A stretch of DNA of 64,000 bases from an uncultured Poribacteria bacterium (GTDB lineage Bacteria > Poribacteria > WGA-4E > WGA-3G). Position 1 is the first letter of the stretch. The number at the start of each line of letters is the position of its first letter. The notes under the pieces were generated by a model. It saw nothing but the letters and a program-made list of their open reading frames with translations. It was not told the DNA's origin and did not search any database. Positions 63,881 through 64,000 of the stretch are shown piece after piece. A program made the position numbers and the translations under genes. Location of the stretch: NCBI GenBank assembly GCA_958295855.1, contig OY282383.1, positions 4,692,481 through 4,756,480 of the forward strand. The letters are read 5' to 3'.

Positions 63881-64000
63881 CTACACAACCACATTTTTCG
63901 GCGTGCCTTCCAAAAAAGCGATGATATTGTCAACCGCGCCTTCGTTAAGAAGGGCGACACCTTCCGGGGTCATATCCGCGCAATGCGGTGTCAAAATCAC
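63881..64000 (-). CDS. 2-hydroxyacid dehydrogenase, C-terminal end (cut by window edge)
   Basis: Forty codons ending at the TAG at 63881-63883. The reading V-I-L-T-P-H-C-A-D-M-T-P-E-G and A-F-L-E-G-T-P-K-N-V-V-V matches the end of D-isomer-specific 2-hydroxyacid dehydrogenases, where the T-P-H His is the catalytic acid. The rest is beyond the window. Confidence 0.8.
   Translation of the reverse strand: MILTPHCADMTPEGVALLNEGAVDNIIAFLEGTPKNVVV

Overview
The window reads as the chromosome of an uncultured bacterium. I infer Candidatus Poribacteria or a close Planctomycetes-like relative. The reasons are two PhyH-type dioxygenases, the paired DUF1549/DUF1553 (planctomycete cytochrome c type) and DUF1501 genes, a ThuA protein, an SMP-30 lactonase, a RspA/ManD-type enolase-superfamily protein, a HyuA hydantoinase, and many short interspersed palindromes, some of them inside coding sequence. 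The organism assignment rests on family knowledge and is not proven.

Region 1 (1-18760, all minus strand) is a merged str-S10-spc-alpha ribosomal locus. In transcription order it runs rpsL, rpsG, fusA, tuf, rpsJ, rplC, rplD, rplW, rplB, rpsS, rplV, rpsC, rplP, rpmC, rpsQ, rplN, rplX, rplE, rpsN, rpsH, rplF, rplR, rpsE, rplO, secY, rpmJ, rpsM, rpsK and rpsD (cut by the window edge). It has a consensus promoter at 18731-18759, followed by a terminator-like hairpin in the rpsL leader. rpmD (L30) is absent from its usual place, and infA lies about 39 kb away beside rsgA. Many intergenic gaps are unusually long and hold repeats, including a 425-bp structured insert between rpsS and rplV.

Region 2 (18800-26540) is metabolic: nagA, thuA-like and folA, an unknown gene, an IS200/IS605-type element (tnpA plus tnpB), then SMP-30, dut and thyA in one operon, and tRNA-Arg(CCG). 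folA, thyA and dut together serve thymidylate synthesis.

Region 3 (26560-38630, plus strand) looks like an accessory, defence-type island. It holds a secreted Ser/Arg-rich membrane protein, an unknown acidic protein, three small genes each carrying two copies of the same 50-60-residue unit (plus a broken fourth), an RNA-ligase-type nucleotidyltransferase, a single-chain nuclease-methyltransferase like type IIG restriction enzymes, a coiled-coil small protein, a debris zone of gene fragments, a 1102-residue helical protein and a PIN-domain toxin. A 54-bp direct repeat of the 3' end of the next gene (eamA) flanks the last module.

Region 4 (38670-46670) holds eamA-phyH, infA-rsgA-GNAT, a compact non-coding unit with a Fur-like palindrome, mini-ORF and terminator, a second phyH, a Gfo/Idh/MocA oxidoreductase, an exported methyltransferase and a PD-(D/E)xK-like protein.

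Region 5 (46760-64000) holds the DUF1549/1553 and DUF1501 pair, a pentapeptide-repeat ion channel beside an OLD-like ATPase, a metzincin-TPR protein, a Spy-like protein, murB, a RspA/ManD-like dehydratase, hyuA and the end of a 2-hydroxyacid dehydrogenase. Several genes here carry palindromic repeats inserted in frame, much like Rickettsia palindromic elements. These repeats and the RNA-ligase/tandem-unit/restriction cluster are the most unusual content.
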